NCBI GenBank assembly: GCA_964457365.1 | Contig: CAYWFP010000003.1 | Location: 27,942-91,941, forward strand | Length of the DNA: 64,000 nucleotides | Direction of reading: 5' to 3' | Source of the DNA: CAYWFP01 sp964457365 | GTDB lineage: Bacteria; Planctomycetota; SZUA-567 | Shown here: piece by piece, positions 41,697 through 50,628 of the stretch | Numbering within the stretch: position 1 is the stretch's first letter | Layout: every line of letters begins with the position of its first letter | Notes under the pieces: model-generated | Told to the model about the DNA's origin: nothing | Databases searched by the model: none | What the model saw: only the letters and a program-made list of their open reading frames with translations | Position numbers and translations under genes: made by a program

Positions 41697-42725
41697 ATGG
41701 CTGTCCCCGACTTTGCCCTGCAAAAGCATCTGGATCATCTCTACCAAACGCAACCGAGGCGGCTGGAATTGCGCGCGAAGACGGCGGCGGAATTCGTGAT
41801 CTGGCGCGATTCATTGCGCGCGGAGGTGAAGAAGGTCCTGGGCATCGCCGGACGCGACCGGCCGCGGCAACCGCAGGCCCGGAAACTGCAATCTTTTCAG
41901 CGTGAAGGATATGCCGAGGAGAAATGGGCGCTCGAGATCGGCGAGCGGGTAACCGTACCGGTGTACCTGTTGATCCCCGAGGTGTCTCCGCCGTACAGGC
42001 CGGTCCTGGTGTTTCACGGCCACAATGTCAGCGCGCAGTACATGCTCGGCAACTACCCGGACGAGGAACAGGCGAAGCAGTATATCGCCAAGGACAATAA
42101 TTACGCGCAGGCGCTGGCGCAGGCGGGTTTCTTTGTCTGCGCGGTCGAGCAGCGTTCGTTCGGCGAGCGGACCAGCGACAACTACGGCAAGGAGGGCGAG
42201 ATCCACTGCCGCCACCAGTCGCTGTATTACCAGCTTCTGGGGCGGACGATGATCGGCGAGCGCTGCTGGGACGGAATGTGCGCGCTGGACTTCGTGCAGA
42301 CGACCCGCGACGACCTGCGGCCGGGCGGTTTCGGCTGCACCGGCAACTCCGGCGGCGGGACGACGACGCTCTGGCTCTCGGCGCTGGACGAGCGTATCGC
42401 CGTCAGCGTGCCGTCGTGCTATTTCTGCTCGTTCAAGAATTCCATCGCCTCGATTTGGCATTGCGCGTGCAACTACGTGCCCGGGATTCTGCAGCTTTGC
42501 GAGATGGGCGAGCTTGGCGCGGCGATCGCGCCGCGGCCGCTGCAGGTGATAGCGGGCGAGCAGGACGACATCTTCCCGATCGAGGCCGTGCGCGAGCAGT
42601 TCGAGACGGTCAAGCGCGCTTACGCCCTCGCGGGCGCGAAGGAGAAATGCTCGCTGGCGGTGCATCCGCAGGGCCATCGCTACAGCCACGCGCTCAGCCA
42701 CGAGTGGTTCCGCCAGTGGCTGTAG
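41697..42725 (+). CDS. alpha/beta hydrolase, acetyl-xylan-esterase / ABHD7-like
   Basis: A 342-residue cytoplasmic hydrolase with no signal peptide. The nucleophile elbow is CTGNSGGGTTT (Ser near residue 219). The acid is likely Asp in GEQDDIFPI near 290 and the His in VHPQGHRYSHA near 325. An HGHN oxyanion-type segment, LVFHGHNVSAQYM, is near 105. The N-terminal helical part (1-60) is typical of this hydrolase group in planctomycete-like genomes. The substrate is unknown, possibly an acetylated sugar. Its stop lies three bases from the convergent dehydrogenase gene. Confidence 0.8.
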   Translation: MAVPDFALQKHLDHLYQTQPRRLELRAKTAAEFVIWRDSLRAEVKKVLGIAGRDRPRQPQARKLQSFQREGYAEEKWALEIGERVTVPVYLLIPEVSPPYRPVLVFHGHNVSAQYMLGNYPDEEQAKQYIAKDNNYAQALAQAGFFVCAVEQRSFGERTSDNYGKEGEIHCRHQSLYYQLLGRTMIGERCWDGMCALDFVQTTRDDLRPGGFGCTGNSGGGTTTLWLSALDERIAVSVPSCYFCSFKNSIASIWHCACNYVPGILQLCEMGELGAAIAPRPLQVIAGEQDDIFPIEAVREQFETVKRAYALAGAKEKCSLAVHPQGHRYSHALSHEWFRQWL

Positions 42726-42728
42726 GAG

Positions 42729-43739
42729 TCACTTGGCCAACACCTTCTCCGCCAGCACGATGTTGTTGCACGCGCGGTTTTCGGCGAAATCCTTCAGGTT
42801 GTTGAAGGTCGTCTCGGTGATGTTGTCGACCGCGTCCCTGGTGAAGAACGCCTGGTGGCCGGTGATGAGCACGTTCGGGAACGTCTGCAATCGCATGAAC
42901 GTGTCGTCGCGAATGACTTTGTCTGAAAGATCCTCGAAGAAGAGATCGGCCTCCTCCTCGTAGACATCCAGGGCGAGATGGCCGATCCGCTCGCTCTTGA
43001 TCCCCTCGATGACGGCGGTGGTGTCGATGAGCGCGCCGCGGCTGGTATTGACCAGCATCACGCCTTCCTTCATGTGCTCGAGCGCGTGGCTGTTGATCAT
43101 GTGATAGGTCTCGTGCGTCAACGGGCAGTGGAGGGTGATGATGTCGCTGGCGTCGTACAGGGGGTCGAGCTCGACGTACTCCACGCCCTTCTCGCGCAGG
43201 TCGTCGCGCGGATACATGTCGTACGCCAGTACCCGCATGCCGAAGCCGAGCAGGAGCTCGCAGACGATGCCGCCGATCTTGCCCGTGCCGATGACGCCGG
43301 CGGTGCGGCCGTGCATGTCGAAGCCCATCAGACCGTCGAGAGCGAAGTTGCCGTCGCGGACGCAGTTGTAGGCGCGGTGGATGCGCCGGTTGAGCGCCAG
43401 CATCAAGGTAACCGTGTGTTCGGCTACCGCGTACGGCGAGTAGGCCGGCACGCGCGTTACGCAGATGCTCAGTTCGTGAGCCTTGCGGATATCGACGTTG
43501 TTGAAGCCCGCACAGCGCAGCGCGACGATGCGCACGCCGCCTTTGTGGAGAATTTTCAGCGTCTCGGCGTCGATAACATCGTTGACGAAGACGCAGACGC
43601 CGTCGAAGCCCTCGGCCAGCGAAGCGGTGCGCCGGTTCAGCCGGGATTCGTGAAAGGTGATGTCGAACTCAAAGCGTTTGTTCGCTTTTATGAACGCCTG
43701 TTCGGTCCATGGCTTGGTGCTGAAGACGGCGACTTTCAT
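42729..43739 (-). CDS. D-lactate dehydrogenase-type 2-hydroxyacid dehydrogenase
   Basis: A 336-residue NAD-dependent enzyme that interconverts a 2-keto acid (probably pyruvate) and the D-hydroxy acid. Marks: LRCAGFNNVD near 74, VPAYSPYAVAEHTVTLMLAL near 98 with the substrate Tyr, NAD loop GVIGTGKIGGIVCELL near 148, catalytic Arg in VNTSRGALIDT near 232, Glu in VYEEEADLFFED, and His in TGHQAFFTRDA near 296. This pattern is specific to the LdhA group. AAGGAA precedes the ATG. Confidence 0.92.
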   Translation of the reverse strand: MKVAVFSTKPWTEQAFIKANKRFEFDITFHESRLNRRTASLAEGFDGVCVFVNDVIDAETLKILHKGGVRIVALRCAGFNNVDIRKAHELSICVTRVPAYSPYAVAEHTVTLMLALNRRIHRAYNCVRDGNFALDGLMGFDMHGRTAGVIGTGKIGGIVCELLLGFGMRVLAYDMYPRDDLREKGVEYVELDPLYDASDIITLHCPLTHETYHMINSHALEHMKEGVMLVNTSRGALIDTTAVIEGIKSERIGHLALDVYEEEADLFFEDLSDKVIRDDTFMRLQTFPNVLITGHQAFFTRDAVDNITETTFNNLKDFAENRACNNIVLAEKVLAK

Positions 43740-43791
43740 ATTCGGTTCCTTTGTTCGTTACGGTCCGGTCTCGTTTCGGTCCGTTCGCGTC

Positions 43792-44763
43792 TCATCGTTT
43801 CAATTTCCGGCCCTGCCCCGAGTCGGTGATATCGAGCAGCGTCTCGGGGTACGGCGCCAATACGGTCTGCCGTAAAAAATATTCCTGGCCGTGATGCAAC
43901 GCCCAGCCGCGGACCACGCTGGAAAGGGCGCTGAGCGGGAGTCGCGCGTCGCGATACTTCGCGGCCAGGTCCTTGAAATACCGCTTGTCCGCCGCGCTCA
44001 ACTGCTTCTTCATATGCCCCACGGCGTGCTCGAGCACATTGATGACCGCCGTGCGTCGGGGCCGCTTGGCGAAGGCGGCGAAGAGATTCTCCGCGTAAGC
44101 GGCGAAAAGCGCCGGTAAATCATGCTGTCTGGCCTCGGCGACGAGACGGCCGAGTGTGGTCTTGCGCGTCTGGTTGTACAGGCGCAGCAGTTCCTTGTTG
44201 CGCGTGTGGAACGCGACCAGCGCCTTGACGGTGCCGTTTCGCCTGGTCTGCCGCCAGTCGGCGTGGAGGTAGAGGCGGGTCAGGAAGTGTTCCCGGATCT
44301 CGAAGTTGTGCAACCGCCCTTCGTCCTCGATCGGGTAGGCCGCGAAACGCGCTTTGACCATACGGCCGAAGAAACCGGCGGTCTTGCCGACGGCGCCTTT
44401 CTGCTCCGGAGCATCGTAGAGTTTGACGTTGGCCAGGCCGCAGGAAGGGCTGCGATACTTGAGGAGGAAACCGTCCACTTCGCCGAGCTCGTCGAGGAAG
44501 CTCCGGACGAATTCGTTCATCGCCTCGGTGATATCGCGCCCGGTCTCGGGTTGAACGAGGCGTTCTTCTTCGCCTCGGCGAATGATGCGGATCGGTGGTC
44601 GCGGCACGCCCAGGCCGATGTCGGCCTCCGGGCACGGCGCGATCGCCTCGGCGTGTGCGCGCAGTTTCGCGACGAACGGATCGTCGATGGTGACGCCGTT
44701 CCAGCGGCAGGCGTCGAATCCCAGGCAGCGGCTGATGCAGACCTTGGGGCGCGGATGCGGCAT
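43792..44763 (-). CDS. DUF523-DUF1722 fusion (TudS-like / YbgA)
   Basis: A 323-residue protein. Residues 1-145 are a DUF523 domain with conserved Cys in VCISRCLGFDACRWNG, APCPEADIGLGVPR and YRSPSCGLANVKLY; the family includes the Fe-S 2-thiouracil desulfurase TudS. Residues 175-300 are DUF1722/YbgA (FHTRNKELLRLYNQTRKTTLG, LEHAVGHMKKQLS). The fusion is known in bacteria and often lies near photolyase genes; none is here. A role in repairing or removing thiolated nucleobases is possible. GGAGA precedes the ATG. Confidence 0.85.
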   Translation of the reverse strand: MPHPRPKVCISRCLGFDACRWNGVTIDDPFVAKLRAHAEAIAPCPEADIGLGVPRPPIRIIRRGEEERLVQPETGRDITEAMNEFVRSFLDELGEVDGFLLKYRSPSCGLANVKLYDAPEQKGAVGKTAGFFGRMVKARFAAYPIEDEGRLHNFEIREHFLTRLYLHADWRQTRRNGTVKALVAFHTRNKELLRLYNQTRKTTLGRLVAEARQHDLPALFAAYAENLFAAFAKRPRRTAVINVLEHAVGHMKKQLSAADKRYFKDLAAKYRDARLPLSALSSVVRGWALHHGQEYFLRQTVLAPYPETLLDITDSGQGRKLKR

Positions 44764-44874
44764 CTCGTCTCCGGTGACATGAAGCGAACGAACCCGAGGG
44801 CGGTCGCCTGCCGCCTCCTCGCGCGCATGGTATCAGAAGAACGGGAATCTCCGATGTGAAAAAAGCGTTGTGGA

Positions 44875-45441
44875 TCAGACGGTGGGGCGGTCGATCAGGT
44901 CCAGAAATTCCGTGCGCGTGGCCAGGTTGTTCATGAAGCTGCCGAGGACCGAGGAGGTGGTCATGACGGTGTTCTGCTTCTGCACGCCGCGCATCATCAT
45001 GCACAGGTGCCGGCACTCGAGCACCACGCCTACGCCGTCGGCGTCGATGGTGCGCATGATCTCGCGGGCGATCTCGGCGGTGAGGCGCTCCTGGATCTGC
45101 AGCCGGCGCGCGTGGCAGTCGACGATGCGCGCGAGTTTGCTGACGCCGAGGAGCTGGTGCTTGGGGATGTAGCCGATGTGGCATTTGCCGTAGAACGGCA
45201 GCATATGATGCTCGCAGAGCGAGTAGATCTCGATGTCGCGGCAGATGATCATGTTGTTCGTTTCCGCCGAGAAGATGCCCTCGCCGATGGCGGTCTCACT
45301 GGTCTCCTGGTAGCCGCTCAGAAGAAACGCATACGCCTCGGCGACGCGCTCGGGTGTCTTCACCAGACCCTCTCGTTCCGGATCTTCGCCGAAGGCGACG
45401 ATCAGTTCGCGGACCAGCTCGATTACGCGTTCCTTATTCAT
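44875..45441 (-). CDS. folE: GTP cyclohydrolase I
   Basis: A 188-residue enzyme converting GTP to 7,8-dihydroneopterin triphosphate, the first step of folate/pterin synthesis. Zn ligands and active site are visible: YSLCEHHMLPFYGKCHIGYIP near 73, VSKLARIVDCHARRLQIQERLT near 100, and LECRHLCMMMRGVQ near 141. Its start lies inside the end of the upstream reductase gene (8-base overlap) with AAGGAG upstream, so both are co-translated. Confidence 0.97.
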   Translation of the reverse strand: MNKERVIELVRELIVAFGEDPEREGLVKTPERVAEAYAFLLSGYQETSETAIGEGIFSAETNNMIICRDIEIYSLCEHHMLPFYGKCHIGYIPKHQLLGVSKLARIVDCHARRLQIQERLTAEIAREIMRTIDADGVGVVLECRHLCMMMRGVQKQNTVMTTSSVLGSFMNNLATRTEFLDLIDRPTV

Positions 45442-46180
45442 ATAGATGCTCCTTCAGGTGCCGTCCGCCGTCGACATAGACGACCTGACCGGTGACGAAC
45501 GACGACGCCATCAGGAAACGTACCGCCGCGGCGCAGTCGTCGGCGTGACCATAATCCTGCAGCGGATTGGTCTCTTTGAGCTTTTCCAGAAACGACTCCT
45601 CCTCGCCCTCCGGCGGCAACACCAACCCGGGAGCGACTGCGTTGACGCGCACGCGCGGCGCGTATTCCAGTGCCGCCAGCTTGGTCAGGCTCAACAGCAT
45701 GCGTTTGCTCAAGTGATAGGGCACATGCTTGCGGTCGTAGCTCCAGATACGCGTATCGAGCAGATTGATGATCGATTTGGCCTCGGGCAGTCCGGCAAAG
45801 GCGCGCATAAGCGCCAACGGGCCGTAGGCGTTGACGCGCAGAATATCCGTTAATTCTTCGAGTGCGAAGCTGTCGAGCGTGCCCTCGGGGTAGACAGCCG
45901 CGCTGTTGACCAGGTCGGTCACTCCGCCCGCCTCTTCCCGCGCGCGTTGCAGTAGATGAGCCGCCGCGTCGTCTGCGGCGATATCGGCCGCCAGCGTCCA
46001 GGCCCGAACGTCGCGTGTGCGGATGTCGGCGGCCGTCGCTTCGGCCTCGGAGGCGGAACGATGGTAATGTACGACGATATCCGCACCGGCATCCGCCAGT
46101 GCCAGCGCGATGGTCCGCCCCAGGCGCTTGGCCGCGCCGGTGACCAGAACGGTCCGGCCGCGCAATTCGCTGACGCTCAT
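45434..46180 (-). CDS. short-chain dehydrogenase, FolM/pteridine reductase-like
   Basis: A 248-residue NAD(P)H-dependent SDR. The cofactor motif is TGAAKRLGRTIALAL at 13, with the basic TGAxR-type signature of pteridine reductases. The usual catalytic Ser is replaced by Asp in INLLDTRIW, as in pteridine reductases, followed by YHLSKRML near 154. Its overlap with folE supports a dihydrofolate/dihydropterin reduction role. It also overlaps pyrD by ATGA (46177-46180). GGAGACAGGA precedes the ATG. Confidence 0.82.
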   Translation of the reverse strand: MSVSELRGRTVLVTGAAKRLGRTIALALADAGADIVVHYHRSASEAEATAADIRTRDVRAWTLAADIAADDAAAHLLQRAREEAGGVTDLVNSAAVYPEGTLDSFALEELTDILRVNAYGPLALMRAFAGLPEAKSIINLLDTRIWSYDRKHVPYHLSKRMLLSLTKLAALEYAPRVRVNAVAPGLVLPPEGEEESFLEKLKETNPLQDYGHADDCAAAVRFLMASSFVTGQVVYVDGGRHLKEHLYE

Positions 46181-47100
46181 GTTCCTGTCTCCAAGGCGCC
46201 TACAAGATCGCGCACCCGGCTCCCGTGTTCAACGCACCAGGTGTTCAGATCGGCCACCAGCCGCGCGCAGATGTCCGGCTCGACGAAGTTCATCGTGCCC
46301 ACCTCGACCGCCGAGGCGCCGGCGAGCAGGAAGGCGACGACCTCGCGAACGCTCCGCACGCCCCCGACGGCGACGATGGGGGCGCTGACCGCTTGGGCCA
46401 CCTGGTAGACCAGGCGCAGGCTGAGCGGATGAATACAAGGCCCCGAGAGCCCGCCGGTGAGGTTGCCCAGGATCGGTTTGCGCCGTTCGGTGTCGATAGC
46501 CATGCCGAGAAAGGTGTTGGCCACCACCAGGGCGTCGGCGCCGGCATCGACGACCGCGCGGGCGACGGCGGTGATGTCGGTGACGTTGGGCGAGAGCTTG
46601 ACCCAGAGCGGCAGACGCGAGACCGGGCGTAGCGTCTTCACCAGCGACGCGGCGGTTCGGGCGCAAGTGCCGAAGGCCATGCCGCCCTCCTTGACGTTGG
46701 GGCAGGAGATGTTGATCTCCAGCGCGTCCACGGCGGTGACCTGGAGCCGTTCGACCGCGCCGAGATAATCCTCCTCGCGCCTGCCGGCGACGTTGACCAC
46801 TATGCGCGCTGCCTTTTCGCGCAGCGGCGGGAGCAACTCGCGCAGGAATACCTCCACGCCCTCGTTCTGCAGGCCGATGGCGTTGAGCATGCCTCCGGGC
46901 GTCTCGACGATTCGCGGGGGCGGATTGCCGCGGGTCGGTTGCAGGGTCACGCTCTTGGTGACCACGCCGCCCAGGGCACCCAGATCCAAAAACGGCTCGT
47001 ACTCCTTGCCGCTACCGTAAGTGCCCGAGGCGGTGAGGATCGGATTCTGCAGGCTCATCTCGCCGACGGCGGTGGCCAGGCGTTCGCGAGCGTCGCTCAT
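46177..47100 (-). CDS. pyrD: dihydroorotate dehydrogenase, class 1B catalytic subunit
   Basis: A 307-residue FMN enzyme oxidising dihydroorotate to orotate in pyrimidine synthesis. Marks: NPILTASGTYGSGKEY near 19, KSVTLQPTRGNPPPRIVETPGGMLNAIGLQN near 50, catalytic Cys in LEINISCPNVKEGG near 128, LWVKLSPNVTDI near 163, and GGVRSVREVVAFLLAGASAVEVGT near 245. Class 1B enzymes pair with PyrK; no pyrK is adjacent. It heads the pyrD-reductase-folE group with an ATGA overlap into the next gene. Confidence 0.96.
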   Translation of the reverse strand: MSDARERLATAVGEMSLQNPILTASGTYGSGKEYEPFLDLGALGGVVTKSVTLQPTRGNPPPRIVETPGGMLNAIGLQNEGVEVFLRELLPPLREKAARIVVNVAGRREEDYLGAVERLQVTAVDALEINISCPNVKEGGMAFGTCARTAASLVKTLRPVSRLPLWVKLSPNVTDITAVARAVVDAGADALVVANTFLGMAIDTERRKPILGNLTGGLSGPCIHPLSLRLVYQVAQAVSAPIVAVGGVRSVREVVAFLLAGASAVEVGTMNFVEPDICARLVADLNTWCVEHGSRVRDLVGALETGT

Positions 47101-47163
47101 GCGTGGGATCCGTTGGCTGGCGGCGTGTTGGCCGCGGGAATCGAAGAAGCCCTGCAGGCGGAT

Positions 47164-47712
47164 TCAGGACGAGGCCTGCGAGGCGTCGCTATTGCTGTCG
47201 GATGATTCCTCATCCGCTTTGGGCGCCAGGAAGAGCGTGTAGACGAGATAGACGATGACGCCCACGGTGATGCCGATGTCGGCGACGTTGAATACCGGCC
47301 AGCGCATCCGGGCGCTTACGCCGATGTCGATGAAGTCGCGCACGCCGCCGATCCACTCGCCGCCACGACCGAAGGGTTCGGCGATGAAGAGGCGGTCGAA
47401 AAGGTTGCCCAGCGCTCCGCCCAGAAGCAGCCCCAGCGACCAGACCGGGGCGTTCTCCTCCTTGGTGGTATAGGCCAGATACACCACCACCGGGATGATC
47501 AAGCCCGTCAGCACGAGGATGAGCCAGGGGTGGCGCCCCATGATGCCCGCCAGTGCGCCGGGGTTGATGTGCAGATTGAGCCAGTAGTATTCGCCCCAGA
47601 TCTGCATGCGTCGTCCGGGAACGTCGCGGAGGTGCTCGAAGACGTAGTGCTTGGAGAGCAGGTCCAGCCCCAGCGTCGCGGCCGCGGCCAGCCAGAAGTG
47701 GACGCGTTTCAG
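47164..47712 (-). CDS. lspA: signal peptidase II, apparently initiated at CTG
   Basis: A 182-residue inner-membrane aspartyl protease that removes lipoprotein signal peptides. Four membrane helices; motifs LDLLSKHYV near 16, GGALGNLFDRLF near 100 and FNVADIGITVGVIV near 142 hold the two catalytic Asp. The frame offers no ATG, GTG or TTG before the first helix. The only well-placed start is CTG at 47712, which overlaps the stop of the upstream gene as CTGA and has AGGAGGAG upstream. This points to non-canonical, translationally coupled initiation. The acidic Ser-rich tail is unusual but short. Confidence 0.88.
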   Translation of the reverse strand: MKRVHFWLAAAATLGLDLLSKHYVFEHLRDVPGRRMQIWGEYYWLNLHINPGALAGIMGRHPWLILVLTGLIIPVVVYLAYTTKEENAPVWSLGLLLGGALGNLFDRLFIAEPFGRGGEWIGGVRDFIDIGVSARMRWPVFNVADIGITVGVIVYLVYTLFLAPKADEESSDSNSDASQASS

Positions 47713-48083
47713 CCGTTCTCCTCCTTGCGCTGACAGTCGATGCAGAGCGCCGCGTGGGGTTTGAACTTCAGCCGCCGCGGGGGAATGGCGATGCCGCAGT
47801 CTTCGCATTGACCGAACGTGCCTGCGTCGATGCGGTCCAGGGCGTCGTCGATCTCCTGCAGGGTCACCGAGCTGGCGGTGAGGCGGTCGAGAAGCTGATC
47901 CTGATCGTAGGTATCCGAGGCGCTGTCGGCCATGTGGATGGAGACCCCGGCATGCGCGTTCTCGCCGCCGTCGTCGCTGCCGACATGCGCGTCGCGCTGG
48001 ATCTGGCGGGCGTTGCCGCTGACGCGGCGGCGCAACTCCAGCAGCAACTCGCGGAACGCGGCGGTGTCGATCGGTTCGGCCAT
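47709..48083 (-). CDS. DksA/TraR-type zinc-finger protein
   Basis: A 124-residue cytoplasmic protein with an N-terminal coiled coil (DTAAFRELLLELRRRV, DRLTASSVTLQEIDDALDRIDAG) and a C4 zinc finger, CEDCGIAIPPRRLKFK...LCIDC (C-x2-C-x17-C-x2-C). Family members bind the RNA polymerase secondary channel. The ATG at 48083 has GAGGGAGAAG upstream; ATG 48119 is an in-frame alternative. The gene precedes lspA with a CTGA overlap, a pairing common in several phyla. Confidence 0.9.
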   Translation of the reverse strand: MAEPIDTAAFRELLLELRRRVSGNARQIQRDAHVGSDDGGENAHAGVSIHMADSASDTYDQDQLLDRLTASSVTLQEIDDALDRIDAGTFGQCEDCGIAIPPRRLKFKPHAALCIDCQRKEENG

Positions 48084-48170
48084 GGCTTCTCCCTCGCCCG
48101 CAACCGGAGGCGGAAACATGTATTAGAAAGGGAGCGGCAAACGAAGTCAAGACGCTTTCCATTCCCGCGC

Positions 48171-48199
48171 TTGCGCGCGCGCACGCGGGTGGGTACTAT
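48171..48199 (+). promoter_or_regulatory. promoter of the Lol-type operon, nearly leaderless
   Basis: TTGCGC (48171-48176), 17 bases, TACTAT (48194-48199). The expected start is near 48206, two or three bases before the ATG at 48209, and no ribosome binding site is present. Confidence 0.45.
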
Positions 48200-48208
48200 A
48201 TCATCCGC

Positions 48209-49507
48209 ATGATTACCCTCAAGCTGGCCAGACGATATGTCTTTTCGCGCCTCGTCAATTACGTGGCGATGCTGGTCGTGGCGCTGGTGCTGACGGTGCA
48301 GATCACCGTCATGGGCGTGCTCGACGGCGTTGTCGAGGATCTCAAGAAGCGCGCGCGCGGACTGGGCGAGCAGATCGTCGTCAACTTCGAGTACGCCCGG
48401 CCGCTGCCGACGATGGCGGAACTCGAACAGGCCGAAGCCGCGTTGAAGAACGCGCCGGCCGAAGCGCCGCACAGCGACGCGGTGGTCGGGTTGACGCCGC
48501 TTCTGCGGGACTACGCCGTACTCGAACGCGGTGATGCGCTGGCGCAGAAGCCGCTCTTGGTCTACGGCATCGACATCGAGCGCGAGTTGCGTCATTCGGA
48601 GCTCTGGAGCCATCTGGAACCCAAGCCCGATCCGACCGATCCCTGGCTTCCGGAGAACTACAACGGCCCCAGGCTGCCGGGCATCTACGTCGGCTGGCAG
48701 GTCGCGAAGGAACTGCGGTTTCGTCCATGGAGCCCGGACCATCCGAGTTATGTCGTGTTGAACTGCTGGCCGCGCGGTTCGAACGAGCGCATTCGCAAGC
48801 GCTTCGTCGTCACCGCGACGGTCAAGAGCGGCAACATCATCAAGGACCAGTGGGGCGTCTATGTCCCGCTGAAGGAGGCGCAGGAGTTGATGCTCGGAAG
48901 CGACGACACCTTCCCCGTCATCAGCGTCTGGCTGGAGGAGCCAGAGCGCGCCGACGAACTGCAGGAGCCGATAGTGGACGCCATCGCCGCGACACTGAAG
49001 CGTGACCGGCGGCGTACCTGGAGCATGACTTGGCAGCAGCAGTGGGAGCACATGGTCCGGGCCATGGAGTACGAGAACATGCTGCAGGAGGTGGTGCTGG
49101 CGATGATGAACCTCTCGGCGGCGTTCTGCATCTTCGCGGTGCTGGCGACGCTGGTCAGCCGACGCGTTCGCGACGTGGGTCTTTTGCGCTGCCTCGGGGC
49201 CAGTCGTGGAGGCGTTGTGCGGGTCTTCCTGCTGGTCGGCCTGATCATCGGCGTCAAAGGCTCGATTCTCGGCGTCGCCGGCGGCTATGCCGTGGGCTAC
49301 AACATCGACGAGATCTGGACCTTCTTCACCGGGCATCCGCCGTACCCCCCTCATCTCTTCGAGATCGAGGGCATGCCGGTCGTCATCCATGCCTGGAAGG
49401 TGGCGCTCTACGTGGTCGCGGCCAATCTGCTGGCGGTACTGGCCGCGCTGTACCCGGCGGCGTGGGCGGGCTTGCGCGAACCGGTGGAGGCGTTGCGCGA
49501 TGAGTAG
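48209..49507 (+). CDS. ABC transporter permease, FtsX/LolC-LolE type
   Basis: A 432-residue inner-membrane protein with one N-terminal helix (VAMLVVALVLTVQITVMGVLDG, near 20-41), a long periplasmic domain (45-285) and three C-terminal helices in an FtsX domain (SAAFCIFAVLATLVSRRVRDVGLLRCLGAS near 303, VFLLVGLIIGVKGSILGVAGG, VAANLLAVLAALYPAAWA). Such permeases with LolD-type ATPases release lipoproteins or drive other envelope work. The ATPase gene overlaps its end by 8 bases. Lol-type function is inferred from the pairing and the following lipoprotein gene. Confidence 0.85.
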   Translation: MITLKLARRYVFSRLVNYVAMLVVALVLTVQITVMGVLDGVVEDLKKRARGLGEQIVVNFEYARPLPTMAELEQAEAALKNAPAEAPHSDAVVGLTPLLRDYAVLERGDALAQKPLLVYGIDIERELRHSELWSHLEPKPDPTDPWLPENYNGPRLPGIYVGWQVAKELRFRPWSPDHPSYVVLNCWPRGSNERIRKRFVVTATVKSGNIIKDQWGVYVPLKEAQELMLGSDDTFPVISVWLEEPERADELQEPIVDAIAATLKRDRRRTWSMTWQQQWEHMVRAMEYENMLQEVVLAMMNLSAAFCIFAVLATLVSRRVRDVGLLRCLGASRGGVVRVFLLVGLIIGVKGSILGVAGGYAVGYNIDEIWTFFTGHPPYPPHLFEIEGMPVVIHAWKVALYVVAANLLAVLAALYPAAWAGLREPVEALRDE

Positions 49508-50210
49508 CTTCGACGACGACTCCGCCGCCGCCCCGAACGAGGCGGTGATTCGGGCCACCGGCGTAGGCAAGGTGTTCCACGACGGCGAGCGGGTACTCCA
49601 TATCCTGCGCGATACCAACCTCGCGGTCATGCCTGGCGAGAGCGTCGCCATCCTCGGCCGCAGCGGTACCGGCAAGACCACGCTGTTGAACATCCTCGGT
49701 CTTCTGGATCGGCCGAGTGCCGGGCAGGTGCTGCTGCGCAGCTACGACACCGGCCAGCTCTCGGAGAGCCAGCGCACCAAGCTGCGCGGCCGCGCTATCG
49801 GCTTCATCTTCCAGCAGCATTACCTGTTGCACGACTTTACCGCGCTGGAGAACGTCACTATCGCCGGCGCGTTCGGACTGCGACGCGAAGGGCGTGAACG
49901 GGCGGAGGATCTTCTCACGGCGGTGGGGCTGCAAGACCGGCTGGGGCACAAACCCGGCAAACTCTCCGGGGGCGAGCAGCAGCGCGTGGCTATCGCCCGG
50001 GCGCTGATGTGTCGCCCGGCGCTTCTTCTCTGCGACGAGCCCACGGGCAATCTCGATCCGGAGACCGGCGCGGAGGTGTTGGAGATCTTCTGGGGTCTGG
50101 TGCAGAAGCAGCAGACCGCGCTGGTGCTGGTCACGCACGACACGCAAGTCGCCGCCCGCGCCGACCGGGTGCTGACCCTGGCCGAAGGAGAACTGCATGC
50201 GCGGTCGTAG
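49500..50210 (+). CDS. lolD: ABC transporter ATPase, LolD/MacB type
   Basis: A 236-residue ATPase. Walker A GRSGTGKTTLL near 52, Q-loop FIFQQHYLLHDFTALENV near 102, signature KLSGGEQQRVAIARAL near 152, Walker B LLLCDEPTGNLD near 175, H-loop LVTHDTQVAARADR near 206. The sequence around the Q-loop and the SYDTGQLSE segment match LolD-like proteins. Overlaps the permease gene before it (ATGAGTAG) and the lipoprotein gene after it by 14 bases. A homodimer would energise the permease at 48209. Confidence 0.9.
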   Translation: MSSFDDDSAAAPNEAVIRATGVGKVFHDGERVLHILRDTNLAVMPGESVAILGRSGTGKTTLLNILGLLDRPSAGQVLLRSYDTGQLSESQRTKLRGRAIGFIFQQHYLLHDFTALENVTIAGAFGLRREGRERAEDLLTAVGLQDRLGHKPGKLSGGEQQRVAIARALMCRPALLLCDEPTGNLDPETGAEVLEIFWGLVQKQQTALVLVTHDTQVAARADRVLTLAEGELHARS

Positions 50211-50628
50211 CGCCTTGCCGTTCCTGTCGGGCGTATTGCTGGCGTTGGGGCTGTCGGGGTGCGGCGAAATTTTCGTAGCGTCGCCGAAGCTGCCGCGCGC
50301 ATTCGAACAGCAGGAACTGGCAGATCTGCTGATTCGGTTTCATACCTGGGACGACTTCGCCGTCCACAAGCCGCCGCGATTCGCCGCGCCCGAGGTGATG
50401 CCGCCTACGCGCCATGCCTTTGTGGCCATGCTCGAGCAGTATCGTGAACGCAAAAACCTCGCCGTGGTGGTTTTCGACGCGCGCTTGGCAAGTCGCCAAC
50501 AGGAGCGCGCGAAATTGATGAACGACCTGGCCAATATCCTGAAGCATTTCGGCTTTGCGCGGGTGGTCTTTCAGCAGGCCGCTCCCGAATGGACGCCCGC
50601 AGGACTGCCGATACTGCGGGATCTTTGA
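50197..50628 (+). CDS. small lipoprotein of unknown function
   Basis: A 143-residue protein with a lipoprotein signal: LPFLSGVLLALGLSGCGE, lipobox LSGC with Cys22. The mature part has no family I recognise; VVVFDARLASRQQERAKLMNDLANILKHFGFARVVFQQ suggests an alpha/beta fold. It overlaps the LolD-type gene and its stop shares a base with the next start (TGATG), so all four genes are co-translated. It may be a client or accessory of the transporter. Confidence 0.7.
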   Translation: MRGRSALPFLSGVLLALGLSGCGEIFVASPKLPRAFEQQELADLLIRFHTWDDFAVHKPPRFAAPEVMPPTRHAFVAMLEQYRERKNLAVVVFDARLASRQQERAKLMNDLANILKHFGFARVVFQQAAPEWTPAGLPILRDL

